A stretch of DNA of 62,281 nt from Flavobacteriia bacterium (GTDB lineage Bacteria > Bacteroidota > Bacteroidia > Flavobacteriales_D > Crocinitomicaceae), in assembly GCA_009924735.1 (NCBI GenBank), contig RFQZ01000011.1, positions 1 through 62,281 of the forward strand, in the 5' to 3' direction. This document shows positions 9,801 through 17,207 of this stretch, piece after piece (the first letter of the stretch is position 1; each line of letters begins with the position of its first letter). The position numbers were made by a program, and so were the translations under genes. The notes below the pieces were generated by a model that was not told where the DNA came from, did not search any database, and saw only the letters and a list, made by a program, of their open reading frames with translations.

Positions 9801-10031
9801 TAGGTTTTCAAGCCCACTCAATCCGTCCTCGAGGGGTTTAGAAACTTGGGATTCCACGGTTGCAGGAGAAGCACCTGGATACGTTGTTGTGACGGTTAAT
9901 ACCGGAGGAGAGAAATCCGGCATCAGCTCATAGCTCAATTGGTTGTAGGAAATCAATCCTCCTCCAATGAGAATGATAAAAATAACAATGATAAAAGAAG
10001 GTCTTTTTATCGATAATTCCGTTAAAGTCAT
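6900..10031 (-). CDS. RND multidrug efflux permease (HAE1/AcrB-like)
   Basis: 1043 residues, full length for inner-membrane RND pumps. TM1 is at about 11-30, then the porter domain with YPGASPATVE (51-60). The TM4 proton-relay pair D401-D402 sits in LVIGILVDDSIVVLENIYRH, and a second porter half and TM7-12 follow. It works with the periplasmic adaptor (gene start 11091) and the TolC-type channel (gene start 12396) to export drugs or other amphiphiles using the proton gradient. It is the last gene of a four-gene operon led by a TetR regulator, with 1 base between it and the adaptor gene. It could also be called CzcA-like, but the adaptor and TetR context favour a drug or lipid exporter. Confidence 0.93.
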   Translation of the reverse strand: MTLTELSIKRPSFIIVIFIILIGGGLISYNQLSYELMPDFSPPVLTVTTTYPGASPATVESQVSKPLEDGLSGLENLDEVTSFSLENASVVLMEFKNGVDINTALQDAQRKINAIENNLPDNASKPVLAKIEPNASPVIQASAVATNMDNRSFMTLLNEQVLPQIKQVKGVAEVQVIGGEKREIRVNVDKEKLKLYGLSLASINQAIAAANVEFPTGKVKNTGEQMTVRLSGKFQSIAQLKDLVLSSSGTSVVKLGDVADVADNTEDRLSLCRLNGVEGIGLRIKKQSDANAVEMSEFTKARFKDLEEKFKAEGLKFNIATDTSNVTLESVNAVQHDLELAIFLVALVMLLFLHTLRNALIVLIAIPASLISTFIAMYALGFTLNLMTLLAMSLVIGILVDDSIVVLENIYRHLKMGKNKRQAALDGRNEIGFTALAITLVDVVVFSPVVFIEGVIADILEQFSIVVVISTLMSLFVCFTLTPWLASRMAKEVNLKEKKNPFYKFLAWFEGRLEKFTEAYVHLVSWSLKHKWLTALGIFVIFVASFSTMTLGIVGQEFVAQGDEGKFMLKLKFDKSTTFEENNRVTHEIEEMLIAQKDIIDIVFSNVGGPSSGMGAASFGSEYKSEITVKLIHGMQEKYPTINYMTEVRKKIERSHPGVEVKALNIGMIESEEAPIEIFLSSNDNELLIKEARRLKGFMDTIKGAKDAYISTDDVTPEIRIELDREKMGQLGLPIAMVGMQMQNALTGNDDVKYDDKGEEFGIKIMMDSYDRQNIGDVKSMSFVANDGKQVRLEEFANVTMENGNGSLERKNRANNTTLRCWVLGRAAGNVSQDIDAYLKDKPLNPNVKMKWGGEVKRQKESMGALGTAMGIGLMLVYLIMVVLYDNFVYPFIVLFSIFVALIGAVLALSLSSSNMGIFTMLGMLMLLGLVAKNAILIVDFTNHLKKDGMSTREALLESVRTRLRPILMTTIAMVIGMIPIAVAKGTGAEWKNGLAWVLIGGLTSSMFLTIIVVPLMYDTVDRVKAWFSKRKLVKKLTVTEEA

Positions 10032-10032
10032 C

Positions 10033-11091
10033 TTATTTTGAAATTTTTACGTTGCTATTGTCTTTTAAATTTATTTGTCCTTTCACCACGATGATGTCGT
10101 TTACGGAAAGTCCACTTCTCACTTCCAAAAGGTCACCTTCCGATAGGCCTGTTGTAAAGGATACCAATTTCACTTTGCCGTTTCTAACCACGAAAACCTG
10201 TGGATTTTTCAGGGAACCCACCAATGCCTTTCTTGGAACTGAAATCGAAGTGATTTTTTGGTCGCTTTGTAACACAGCGTAGCCATACATCCCAGCGCGT
10301 AATTGTTGGTTTGTATTTTTAAGTAGAATTTGAATTTTAAAATTGTGTGATTTGTCTGCTTGCACAGCAATGTTGGTCACTTTACCTGCAACATTATCTG
10401 AAAAAGCATCTGCTTTGATGGATACTTTGTCATTCACCTTAAACTTGTTGATGTCTCTTTCCGGGACACTGATGGTTAACTTCAGGCTTGATATGTCGGT
10501 AATTTCTATCACCGGAGAACCTGATCCAATGACAGATCCCAAATCGATGTATCTTTTCGACACAACCCCTGCAAACGGTGCGCGAATGGTGCAAGCGCGA
10601 AGCTGTTTTTCAAGCTGTTTCTTTTGAACCATAGACGCTTTAATTCCCAGTTTTGCTTTCTCCGATTGAACTGCAGGCACTGCATTTTGGTTCGATAAAG
10701 TAGAATACCTTTGGTCGTCATTTTTCTGTCCCTCGATGCTCACTTCAAGGTTTTCGATTTGCAAACGAATCATTTCATCATCCAATTTGGCGATGAGCGC
10801 ACCTTTTCCGAGTTTGTCTCCTTCTTCAACGTTCATGGCGATGACTTTTCCGCCTCCTTCTGCACCGATCGTGTTTTGACGAAAGGCTTCAAAAACCCCT
10901 AAATAGTTAAATTCATTTTCGAAGGTAAACCATTTTGGATGATCTACTTCTACCAATACCGCTGCGCCAACTTCTGGAATGTAGATTTTGTCTTCCACAT
11001 TTTTTTTGTTGGTCATCAGTTTAAAAACAGCTAGGATTACCAATACAATGGCAATGCCTCCTACAATCAATACATTTTTGTTCGTTTTCAT
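10033..11091 (-). CDS. RND efflux periplasmic adaptor (membrane fusion protein)
   Basis: 352 residues. One N-terminal membrane anchor (VLIVGGIAIVLVILAVF) is followed by half of the lipoyl domain (GGGKVIAMNVEEGDKLGKGALIAKLDD, about 78-104). A short alpha-helical hairpin (about 105-160) comes next, then the second lipoyl half (CTIRAPFAGVVSKRYIDLGS) and beta-barrel/MP domains ending KGQINLKDNSNVKI. This is the HlyD/AcrA architecture that bridges the pump and the outer-membrane channel. It lies between the tolC-like gene (9 bases upstream) and the permease gene (1 base downstream). Confidence 0.92.
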   Translation of the reverse strand: MKTNKNVLIVGGIAIVLVILAVFKLMTNKKNVEDKIYIPEVGAAVLVEVDHPKWFTFENEFNYLGVFEAFRQNTIGAEGGGKVIAMNVEEGDKLGKGALIAKLDDEMIRLQIENLEVSIEGQKNDDQRYSTLSNQNAVPAVQSEKAKLGIKASMVQKKQLEKQLRACTIRAPFAGVVSKRYIDLGSVIGSGSPVIEITDISSLKLTISVPERDINKFKVNDKVSIKADAFSDNVAGKVTNIAVQADKSHNFKIQILLKNTNQQLRAGMYGYAVLQSDQKITSISVPRKALVGSLKNPQVFVVRNGKVKLVSFTTGLSEGDLLEVRSGLSVNDIIVVKGQINLKDNSNVKISK

Positions 11092-11100
11092 GACTTGTGA

Positions 11101-12396
11101 TTATTTTATACTACTTATGGATTTTAAAAAGCTCAGTTCTGCTTGTCGCAATTGAAGGTAGGCACTCACAACATTTGATTGTGCTTGCTCCAATGCATTT
11201 TCGGATTGTAACAATTCATTGGTTCCGATGGTTCCCGCTTTAAATTGAGCCTCCGATGTTTCAAATACTTTTTGGGAAAGCCTTAGTTGTTCTTGGCTTA
11301 GGGAAAGATTAGACGTTTGCAAGGTAATTTCACGCTCAGCATTTTGCGTAGCAAGGTTCATTTGATTGGTTACCAACTGTTCTTGCGTTTCTAACTTCTC
11401 CTTGTTCATTGCATTCATCTTAATTTTGTTGTGCTTTTCGAAGCCGTCAAACAAGGTCCAATCCAAGCGCAATCCAAGAAATGCAGAACTAATTCCAATC
11501 CGAATGTCATCGGCAGGTTTCATGTTGTAATTGTAATTGTAAGAAGCGTAAAAATTCAGACTGGGCAAGTAGGCCATTTTATTCCCTTTCGTTTCCTCAT
11601 CATTCATTTGCTTTTGCGCGTTTATCAAAGCCAATTCCGGGCGATTAATCGTGGTTTTATCCACCAAAAGCGATTGTTGTATCACCTGGTCATCTTCCAC
11701 ATTCATTGGGCTTTTATCGTCCATACCCACCAGTATTTTCAACAAACTCTGCAGTTGTAATTTGGTGTTTTCTAATTTCAAGATGGCATTTTCCAAGGAG
11801 ATTTTGTTGATCCTCAATTTATCTGTTTCGGTAGGGATCACTAAACCTTGTTGGTACAATAACTCCATGTTTTGAATCAATTGGTCAATGTTTTTGACAT
11901 TCATTTTCAAGTATTCAATTTGCTTGGAAACAGCTTGCAATCCAAAATAGGTGTTGGCAATTTGAGATTTCACTTCCTGTTGTGCCACTTGGTATTGCAG
12001 TTCCACAATTTGCTGGTTGATGTCCAAAGCACTCAACCCAAAATTCAACTGAGGATTGTAAAGCACTTGCGTAAGCTGAAGGCTGTTGCTAAGGTTGTAA
12101 GGTACCCCAAATTTTACTTGTGCATAGGTTCCAGGAGGTCCCCCGAAAAAATCTGCGGGAACAATTTGCCCCGGAATGATGGCATTGTACTTATAGTCTC
12201 CGGTGGCGGAGAGGCGTGGCAGACGTGAAGACAAATAAGCCTTTTTTTGCACCGCATTGATCTCGATGTCTAAACGGGCATTTCGCAAGGTGGGATTTGC
12301 CGTGTCTGCCATTTTGAGTAAATCATTTAAGGTGAGCGTTTGGCCCATTGCACTCACGAAAACAAGGGATAGCAAGCCTGCTAGTAGTAACTTCAT
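11101..12396 (-). CDS. TolC-family outer-membrane efflux protein
   Basis: 431 residues. The signal peptide (MKLLLAGLLSLVFVSAMGQ) precedes two repeats of the outer-membrane efflux protein fold: long heptad-like helices (LTLNDLLKMADTANPTLRNARLDIE; ETQEQLVTNQMNLATQNAEREITLQTS), separated by barrel-forming segments, and ending SVVSAYLQLRQAELSFLKS-like. It forms the exit channel for the RND pump encoded downstream. Its ATG overlaps the stop codon of the TetR gene (ATGA), so the two are translationally coupled. Confidence 0.92.
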   Translation of the reverse strand: MKLLLAGLLSLVFVSAMGQTLTLNDLLKMADTANPTLRNARLDIEINAVQKKAYLSSRLPRLSATGDYKYNAIIPGQIVPADFFGGPPGTYAQVKFGVPYNLSNSLQLTQVLYNPQLNFGLSALDINQQIVELQYQVAQQEVKSQIANTYFGLQAVSKQIEYLKMNVKNIDQLIQNMELLYQQGLVIPTETDKLRINKISLENAILKLENTKLQLQSLLKILVGMDDKSPMNVEDDQVIQQSLLVDKTTINRPELALINAQKQMNDEETKGNKMAYLPSLNFYASYNYNYNMKPADDIRIGISSAFLGLRLDWTLFDGFEKHNKIKMNAMNKEKLETQEQLVTNQMNLATQNAEREITLQTSNLSLSQEQLRLSQKVFETSEAQFKAGTIGTNELLQSENALEQAQSNVVSAYLQLRQAELSFLKSISSIK

Positions 12397-13013
12397 TTTA
12401 TTGCTTTTGAATCATTAAGGAAAAGATAATTAAGTATCATTTGGGTTACATGGTTTTTGTGCGCCTCTAACTGACCATAATATGCCACTTCGTCCACGTG
12501 GTGAATGACAGACATTAGGGGTTTCGCCATAAATGGATATTGACAATTAGACATGATGAGCAAGGTGACATTAAGCATATCCATTTGTCGCATTTCGCCT
12601 GATTTTTGAAGTTTCGCTACTTCTTCAAAGACTCCGGACTCCATCACTTTTTCCATCACGGGTTTGAATCCTTCAATGGCTTCTGGGTTTCTGGAAAGTT
12701 CGTTTAGGATGAAAATGGGTATTTCTGGATTTTTGGTTAAAAATTCATACTCTCGCTCGATAAGAAATCTGATTTTTTCACGAATGGGAAGGGACCCATT
12801 AAAAACTTGCACCATGGATTGCATGAATTCAGCCATCACAGAATCAAAAATGATGGTGAATAATTTACTTTTTGACCTAAAATAGTAATTCACCAAGGCA
12901 ACATTCATTCCTGCTTCTTTTGCAATTTCTCGAGAAGAGCAATTTGCAAAGCCTTTTTTTACGAAGACCTGTAAGGCGGCTTGTTTAATTTTTTCTTCGG
13001 CAGTACAGTTCAT
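12393..13013 (-). CDS. TetR/AcrR family transcriptional regulator of the efflux operon
   Basis: 206 residues. The N-terminal helix-turn-helix (about 8-55) reads KIKQAALQVFVKKGFANCSSREIAKEAGMNVALVNYYFRSKSKLF, the classic TetR pattern. The C-terminal ligand-binding part is helical and diverged. It is the first gene of the operon and overlaps the tolC-like gene by 4 bases, so it probably represses its own operon until an effector binds. A perfect inverted repeat lies upstream at 13048-13063. Confidence 0.92.
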   Translation of the reverse strand: MNCTAEEKIKQAALQVFVKKGFANCSSREIAKEAGMNVALVNYYFRSKSKLFTIIFDSVMAEFMQSMVQVFNGSLPIREKIRFLIEREYEFLTKNPEIPIFILNELSRNPEAIEGFKPVMEKVMESGVFEEVAKLQKSGEMRQMDMLNVTLLIMSNCQYPFMAKPLMSVIHHVDEVAYYGQLEAHKNHVTQMILNYLFLNDSKAIK

Positions 13014-13028
13014 TTCGCTTTCGATGGT

Positions 13029-13063
13029 GCAAAATTAAACAAGCAAATTAAACAAATGTTTAA
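13029..13063 (-). promoter_or_regulatory. Promoter and candidate TetR operator of the efflux operon
   Basis: The minus strand has TAATTTTGC (13029-13037), an exact Bacteroidota -7 box. Just upstream is TTAAACA-AA-TGTTTAA (13048-13063), a perfect 7-bp inverted repeat with a 2-bp spacer that overlaps the expected -33 region. This is a suitable place for repression by the adjacent TetR protein. Confidence 0.6.
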
Positions 13064-13156
13064 ATCAATGAATTAAAAGTGTTAAAGAATCAAAAAATCG
13101 GTTTGACAACACCCTTTTGGGCACATCAAACTTTAGATCCGTATGAATTTATTGGA

Positions 13157-14089
13157 TTAAGACTTCGCTTTGGATTTGTTATGGTCCGACATCATGGCTT
13201 GAATCTGGCGCATGGTGTTTTCCATCCCTTGGGGGCTACCGTCTAAGAAAATCGTATTTCCCTTACCATATTCCGCAAAATTCTTAATGGCTTCTGTCCA
13301 CATTGAAAAGAGAATCACGTTGGTATCCAAATTTGCTTGTTGCATTTGTTCTGCAGCCTCAGACATTCCTTTTGCCACTTCTTGACGAAACAAGGCAACC
13401 CCTTGTCCACGCAACATGGCCGCTTCCTTCTCCGCTTGAGCTGAAATTTTAATCGCATTCCCTTCTGCTTCCGCAGCCTTGGTTTTGGTAATTAACAGGG
13501 CTTGTCCTTCATTCTCTGCTGCCGCTTTAAGGTTGTTCGAAGCCACCACTTTGCTCATGCTTTCCATGATTGCCGTATCAAAAGTGATGTCATTGATTTG
13601 CAAATCCAAAAGATGGTAACCCCAGGCTTCAAGTGTGTTGTCGATTTGGTCTTTTACATTTTCCACCAATTCATTCCGAAGGCCTAAAATCTCGGATTGT
13701 TTTTGACTTGCTACATAGGAACGAATCGAACCTTCAATGGTACGAATTAAAGCCTGCATTAAATCTTTATTGCTGATGAACTTAAACGCGACCTTTTTGA
13801 TGGTTTCCTCATTTTCATTTTGCACGGAAAACAGCAACATACTTTTGAAATAAACATTTGCTTGGTCGACGGTGACTGCCTGAAATTCCAATTCAATGCT
13901 CTGGTTTTGAATGGAGATTCTTTTGTATACTTTTTCCAACAGAGGAATTTTAAACCGCAGTCCTGGTGCTGCGCTTCTTTTGTATTTCCCAAAAAGTGTG
14001 ATCACTGCGACAGTGCCTTGGTTCACGGTATACAGGGAAGTTATTACCACAACAAGGATAACAACGAGAAAAATAATGGGGATGCTCAT
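13157..14089 (-). CDS. SPFH/Band 7 (stomatin-like) membrane protein
   Basis: 310 residues. A single N-terminal TM helix (PIIFLVVILVVVITSLYTV) is followed by the SPFH domain (about 20-200: NQGTVAVITLFGKYKRSAAPGLRFKIPLLEKV) and an Ala/Glu-rich coiled coil (KTKAAEAEGNAIKISAQAEKEAAMLRGQG, about 205-240). This is the standard stomatin/prohibitin-like layout. These proteins oligomerise at membranes and are linked to membrane microdomains and protease control. No NfeD-type partner is adjacent; the CAP protein gene lies upstream on the same strand. Confidence 0.9.
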   Translation of the reverse strand: MSIPIIFLVVILVVVITSLYTVNQGTVAVITLFGKYKRSAAPGLRFKIPLLEKVYKRISIQNQSIELEFQAVTVDQANVYFKSMLLFSVQNENEETIKKVAFKFISNKDLMQALIRTIEGSIRSYVASQKQSEILGLRNELVENVKDQIDNTLEAWGYHLLDLQINDITFDTAIMESMSKVVASNNLKAAAENEGQALLITKTKAAEAEGNAIKISAQAEKEAAMLRGQGVALFRQEVAKGMSEAAEQMQQANLDTNVILFSMWTEAIKNFAEYGKGNTIFLDGSPQGMENTMRQIQAMMSDHNKSKAKS

Positions 14090-14205
14090 GGTTTTTTATT
14101 TAAATCGAGTGGTTTTTGAATTGGCGCTTGCACAGTTACAACTCCGCGACGAATGGCAAGATAACAAGAAAGTGGAAAGCAGCAAGATTGCAAAAAAGTA
14201 TTTCA

Positions 14206-14703
14206 TTATTTATAAGGTTTTTGTCCGATTACATTTCCATGGGGATTGTAGTTGCAAACGAAGTACGTATAGCCCGATTTTCCTTTGGCACAACCGCAAC
14301 CGACTTCAGTGGTATTTTTCCAGATGACTTGGGTGTAGTGACCGGCAATTGCGTAATCATCCCCAATGGGCTTGTACTCAAAATCTTTTTTCTCGTCGGT
14401 CCAAAGGCTTACGCCATACGAAAGGTCGTCTTCGTAGCTAAAATAGGCTATGTTTTCGCCAAATTCGTTGTCTGGTCTATGGTGTATTGACTTGTCTTTT
14501 TTCGCCAAGGTCATGGCCCAGTTTTCAGCCAATTCGGATAGCTCCTCATTCCAAGTCAGTTGACTCAACTTTAAGGGTCGGCGAAACGCATTGTGCGCTT
14601 CTAAGATTTTCGACTTTTGCGCTTCGTCTATTTCAATGGTTTCTTGACTAAACACTTGCACAAGCACAGCCATCAGAAAAAGTACTAAAAATGGGATTTT
14701 CAT
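14206..14703 (-). CDS. Secreted CAP (SCP/PR-1) domain protein
   Basis: 165 residues, essentially signal peptide plus one CAP domain. The signature segments are all present: HNAFRRPLKLSQLTWNEELS, HHRPDNEFGENIAY, HYTQVIWKNTTEVGCGCA and FVCNYNPHGNVIG. The conserved His/Glu cavity residues are kept. Bacterial CAP proteins are exported, and their activity is mostly undefined. The length is typical of a minimal CAP protein. The gene is divergent from the barrel protein at 14775. Confidence 0.92.
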   Translation of the reverse strand: MKIPFLVLFLMAVLVQVFSQETIEIDEAQKSKILEAHNAFRRPLKLSQLTWNEELSELAENWAMTLAKKDKSIHHRPDNEFGENIAYFSYEDDLSYGVSLWTDEKKDFEYKPIGDDYAIAGHYTQVIWKNTTEVGCGCAKGKSGYTYFVCNYNPHGNVIGQKPYK

Positions 14704-14774
14704 ACGTTTAGATTGAAATTAAAACTGACCTTCGTCATAGTAAAGTTAACCATAAATAATTAATTTTACCCACC

Positions 14775-15611
14775 ATGAAAAGAACGAAACAACTATTTTT
14801 TATCCTGCTGGTTACACAATGTTTTTCCTTGGCTGGATGGGGACAAACCGTAAAAAAAACTGCCTTCGAAAAAGGATCGTTTTACTTTTATTGGGGATGG
14901 AACCGTGCTTATTATTCCCCCTCTACCCTTCATTTCATGGGAAACAATTACGATTTTACGATGTATGATGTCGTAGCCGTTGACCGCCAATCCCCTTTCT
15001 CAGCCGACCTTTACTTGAATCCAAAAAGAATGACCATTCCGCAATACAATTTTAGGATTGGGTATTATTTTAAAAATGACTTACAGATTTCCATCGGTGT
15101 CGACCACATGAAATACGTAATGTTGCACGACCAACCCACCACAATGAACGGATACATTTACAACAGTGGAACTTCATACGATGGGGTGTACAACGACCAA
15201 GACTTTACAATTTCACAAGATTTCTTGAAATTTGAACATACGGACGGGCTGAATTACATTAATTCCGAATTGCGAAAATCCATTTCTCTTTATTCAAGGA
15301 AATACTTTCAAACCACTTTCTTATTTGGCGGAGGTTTGGGAATGATGCTTCCAAAAACCAACACAACACTGTTAAACAATCCACGCTATGACGCTTTTCA
15401 CATTTCTGGTTATGGTGTAGATGGATTGGCTGCTTTGCAATTGAATTTCTTCAAATACTTCTTCATTCAGGGAGAATGTAAGGTTGGGTTTATCCACATG
15501 CCTGACATCCGCACCACCATGAACGCAAGTGACAAGGCATCCCAAATGTTTATCTACAATCAATTCAATGTGAATTTCGGGGCGCAGTTTCCGGTAACGA
15601 AAAAAAAGTAG
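14775..15611 (+). CDS. Predicted outer-membrane beta-barrel protein, function unknown
   Basis: 278 residues. The signal peptide ends near WGQ (about 24). The mature protein begins FEKGSFYFYWGWNRAYYSPS and is rich in alternating aromatic/hydrophobic strands (YNFRIGYYFKNDLQISIGVDHMKYVM; FQTTFLFGGGLGMMLP; FFIQGECKVGFIHMPDI), ending with barrel strand FNVNFGAQFPV. I do not recognise a named family. A single small barrel of 10-12 strands is the most that can be inferred. A TAATTTTAC element at 14761-14769 is a near match to the -7 box. It is convergent with bshC, 15 bases away. Confidence 0.6.
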   Translation: MKRTKQLFFILLVTQCFSLAGWGQTVKKTAFEKGSFYFYWGWNRAYYSPSTLHFMGNNYDFTMYDVVAVDRQSPFSADLYLNPKRMTIPQYNFRIGYYFKNDLQISIGVDHMKYVMLHDQPTTMNGYIYNSGTSYDGVYNDQDFTISQDFLKFEHTDGLNYINSELRKSISLYSRKYFQTTFLFGGGLGMMLPKTNTTLLNNPRYDAFHISGYGVDGLAALQLNFFKYFFIQGECKVGFIHMPDIRTTMNASDKASQMFIYNQFNVNFGAQFPVTKKK

Positions 15612-15626
15612 GTTAAACGAAGGCGC

Positions 15627-17207
15627 TTATTTCCCCTCTTCGATAAAAACTTGAATCTCTTCATTGAGTGGATCCAATCCCTCTTTAAGTTGGCTCAATA
15701 AATTTCGCCAGTTCCCATCGGGACAAAAATGCAGGAGGTTTTGATGTCTTTCCTGGGGGATTCCATTCGGATACAATTGCTGGTGTACTTTTTCCAAACG
15801 ACGTATTTCTTGCTCAAATTTCTGCTTGTGCTGTCGTTGCCATTTCAATTTATAGGCATCCAAATTCGCATTTAGTTTCGCAATCTCTGCGCCCGCCCAC
15901 TTATGCGCATCGTTACCCATTCCTTCTACACCCTGGGTTAACACCTCAACGAGTGAAATTGCTTTTTGATCTATGGAATGAAACAGTTCTTCTTGCGCAC
16001 CATCCGACTTTCGTACTTTTGACACCTGTTCTTCAAGTGGAGCAAATGCTTCGTGTAACGCACCTGACGAAATCCAAGATTGCTTCACAATGAAAGCGCT
16101 GATTCTTGTCTGCAAAATGGGAAAAGCCATTCCAAATGACTCAAAACTTGACTTCAACTGTGTCCAATAAGCCAACTCTCCTCCTCCACCCACATAACAC
16201 ACGTTTGGCAAAACAAACTCTTGATAGATGGGTCGCAACAATGCATTCGGGGAAAAGGACCCAGGATGCTCATGGAGTTTTGTTCGTAGATCTTCTTCCG
16301 ACACGCTTTCCTCTCCCAACTTAAACTGGCTTCCAACCTCCTCTACCCGTTGTCGATTTCCAAGGGAAAGGTGGAATACGTTGATGGGGCGTACAAAAAC
16401 CTGAGGTTTCTTGTGAAAAGCAGCGAGTCGCGTGTTGGTTTCGGATACTTTAGCAGCCAATGTTCTTTCTGTTAACTCCTTTTCAAACAGGGGAATGGCT
16501 TCTTTTTTAAGGGTTGGGTTGTCCGCGTCCAAGACCACAAGTCCGAAAGTTCCAAACATGCGATTGACCCATTTAAAAACATGTTGACCGTATGAATCTC
16601 CTTGAGAGAGGTTAAACAATTCTTTGAGGTCATCTTGTAATTCAGAACGAAACAAGTCAAACACGGCCTGATAAACGGCACCTAACCCATCGGTTGAAAA
16701 ACGTCCTACAGCCCCACTTCCCAAGCAATCCCATGTGAAGCTTTGCTGGAAAACATTTGATGTTTTTATCTCATCAAAATCATGGTCTTCAGAAGCAAGC
16801 CAAAACAAGGGGACATAATGAATTTCCTGTTGCCGCGCATTCAGTAATTCACACAGGTTAAGCACATGAAGAATTTTATAAACGAAAAACATCGGTCCTG
16901 ACATCAGAGACAGCTGGTGCCCGGTTGTGATCGTAACCGCGGTTTCATTTTGAAGCAATTGGAGGTTCTTTGCAACAGGCTCCTCGATTTCAATTCCTTG
17001 GTATTGTACCTTTAGGGAATGACACAAGGTAGCTCTTTGATCGGAAGTAAAGGTTTGGATCCTATCCTTGGCTTGAATCTGTAAGTTTTCCGCTGAAAAA
17101 TCTCTTCCCAGAAATTCGTTTTTAAAATCTTGCGATTCATTTTCAAGGAGGGGCGGGAAACCAGGTATTAACGCTCTTTGAATACCCACTCGGGTTAAGG
17201 ATTTCAT
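15627..17207 (-). CDS. bshC: Bacillithiol biosynthesis cysteine-adding enzyme
   Basis: 526 residues, the usual BshC length. The diagnostic block VTITTGHQLSLMSGPMFFVYKILHVLNL...VPLFWLASEDHDFDEI (about 92-147) matches the nucleotide-binding-like core of BshC. A long helical C-terminal part is also present. BshC adds cysteine to glucosaminyl-malate in the last step of bacillithiol synthesis, making the low-molecular-weight thiol used in many Bacteroidota. Its ATG overlaps the stop of the ABC exporter gene (ATGA), so the two are co-translated. bshA and bshB are not in the window. Confidence 0.92.
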   Translation of the reverse strand: MKSLTRVGIQRALIPGFPPLLENESQDFKNEFLGRDFSAENLQIQAKDRIQTFTSDQRATLCHSLKVQYQGIEIEEPVAKNLQLLQNETAVTITTGHQLSLMSGPMFFVYKILHVLNLCELLNARQQEIHYVPLFWLASEDHDFDEIKTSNVFQQSFTWDCLGSGAVGRFSTDGLGAVYQAVFDLFRSELQDDLKELFNLSQGDSYGQHVFKWVNRMFGTFGLVVLDADNPTLKKEAIPLFEKELTERTLAAKVSETNTRLAAFHKKPQVFVRPINVFHLSLGNRQRVEEVGSQFKLGEESVSEEDLRTKLHEHPGSFSPNALLRPIYQEFVLPNVCYVGGGGELAYWTQLKSSFESFGMAFPILQTRISAFIVKQSWISSGALHEAFAPLEEQVSKVRKSDGAQEELFHSIDQKAISLVEVLTQGVEGMGNDAHKWAGAEIAKLNANLDAYKLKWQRQHKQKFEQEIRRLEKVHQQLYPNGIPQERHQNLLHFCPDGNWRNLLSQLKEGLDPLNEEIQVFIEEGK

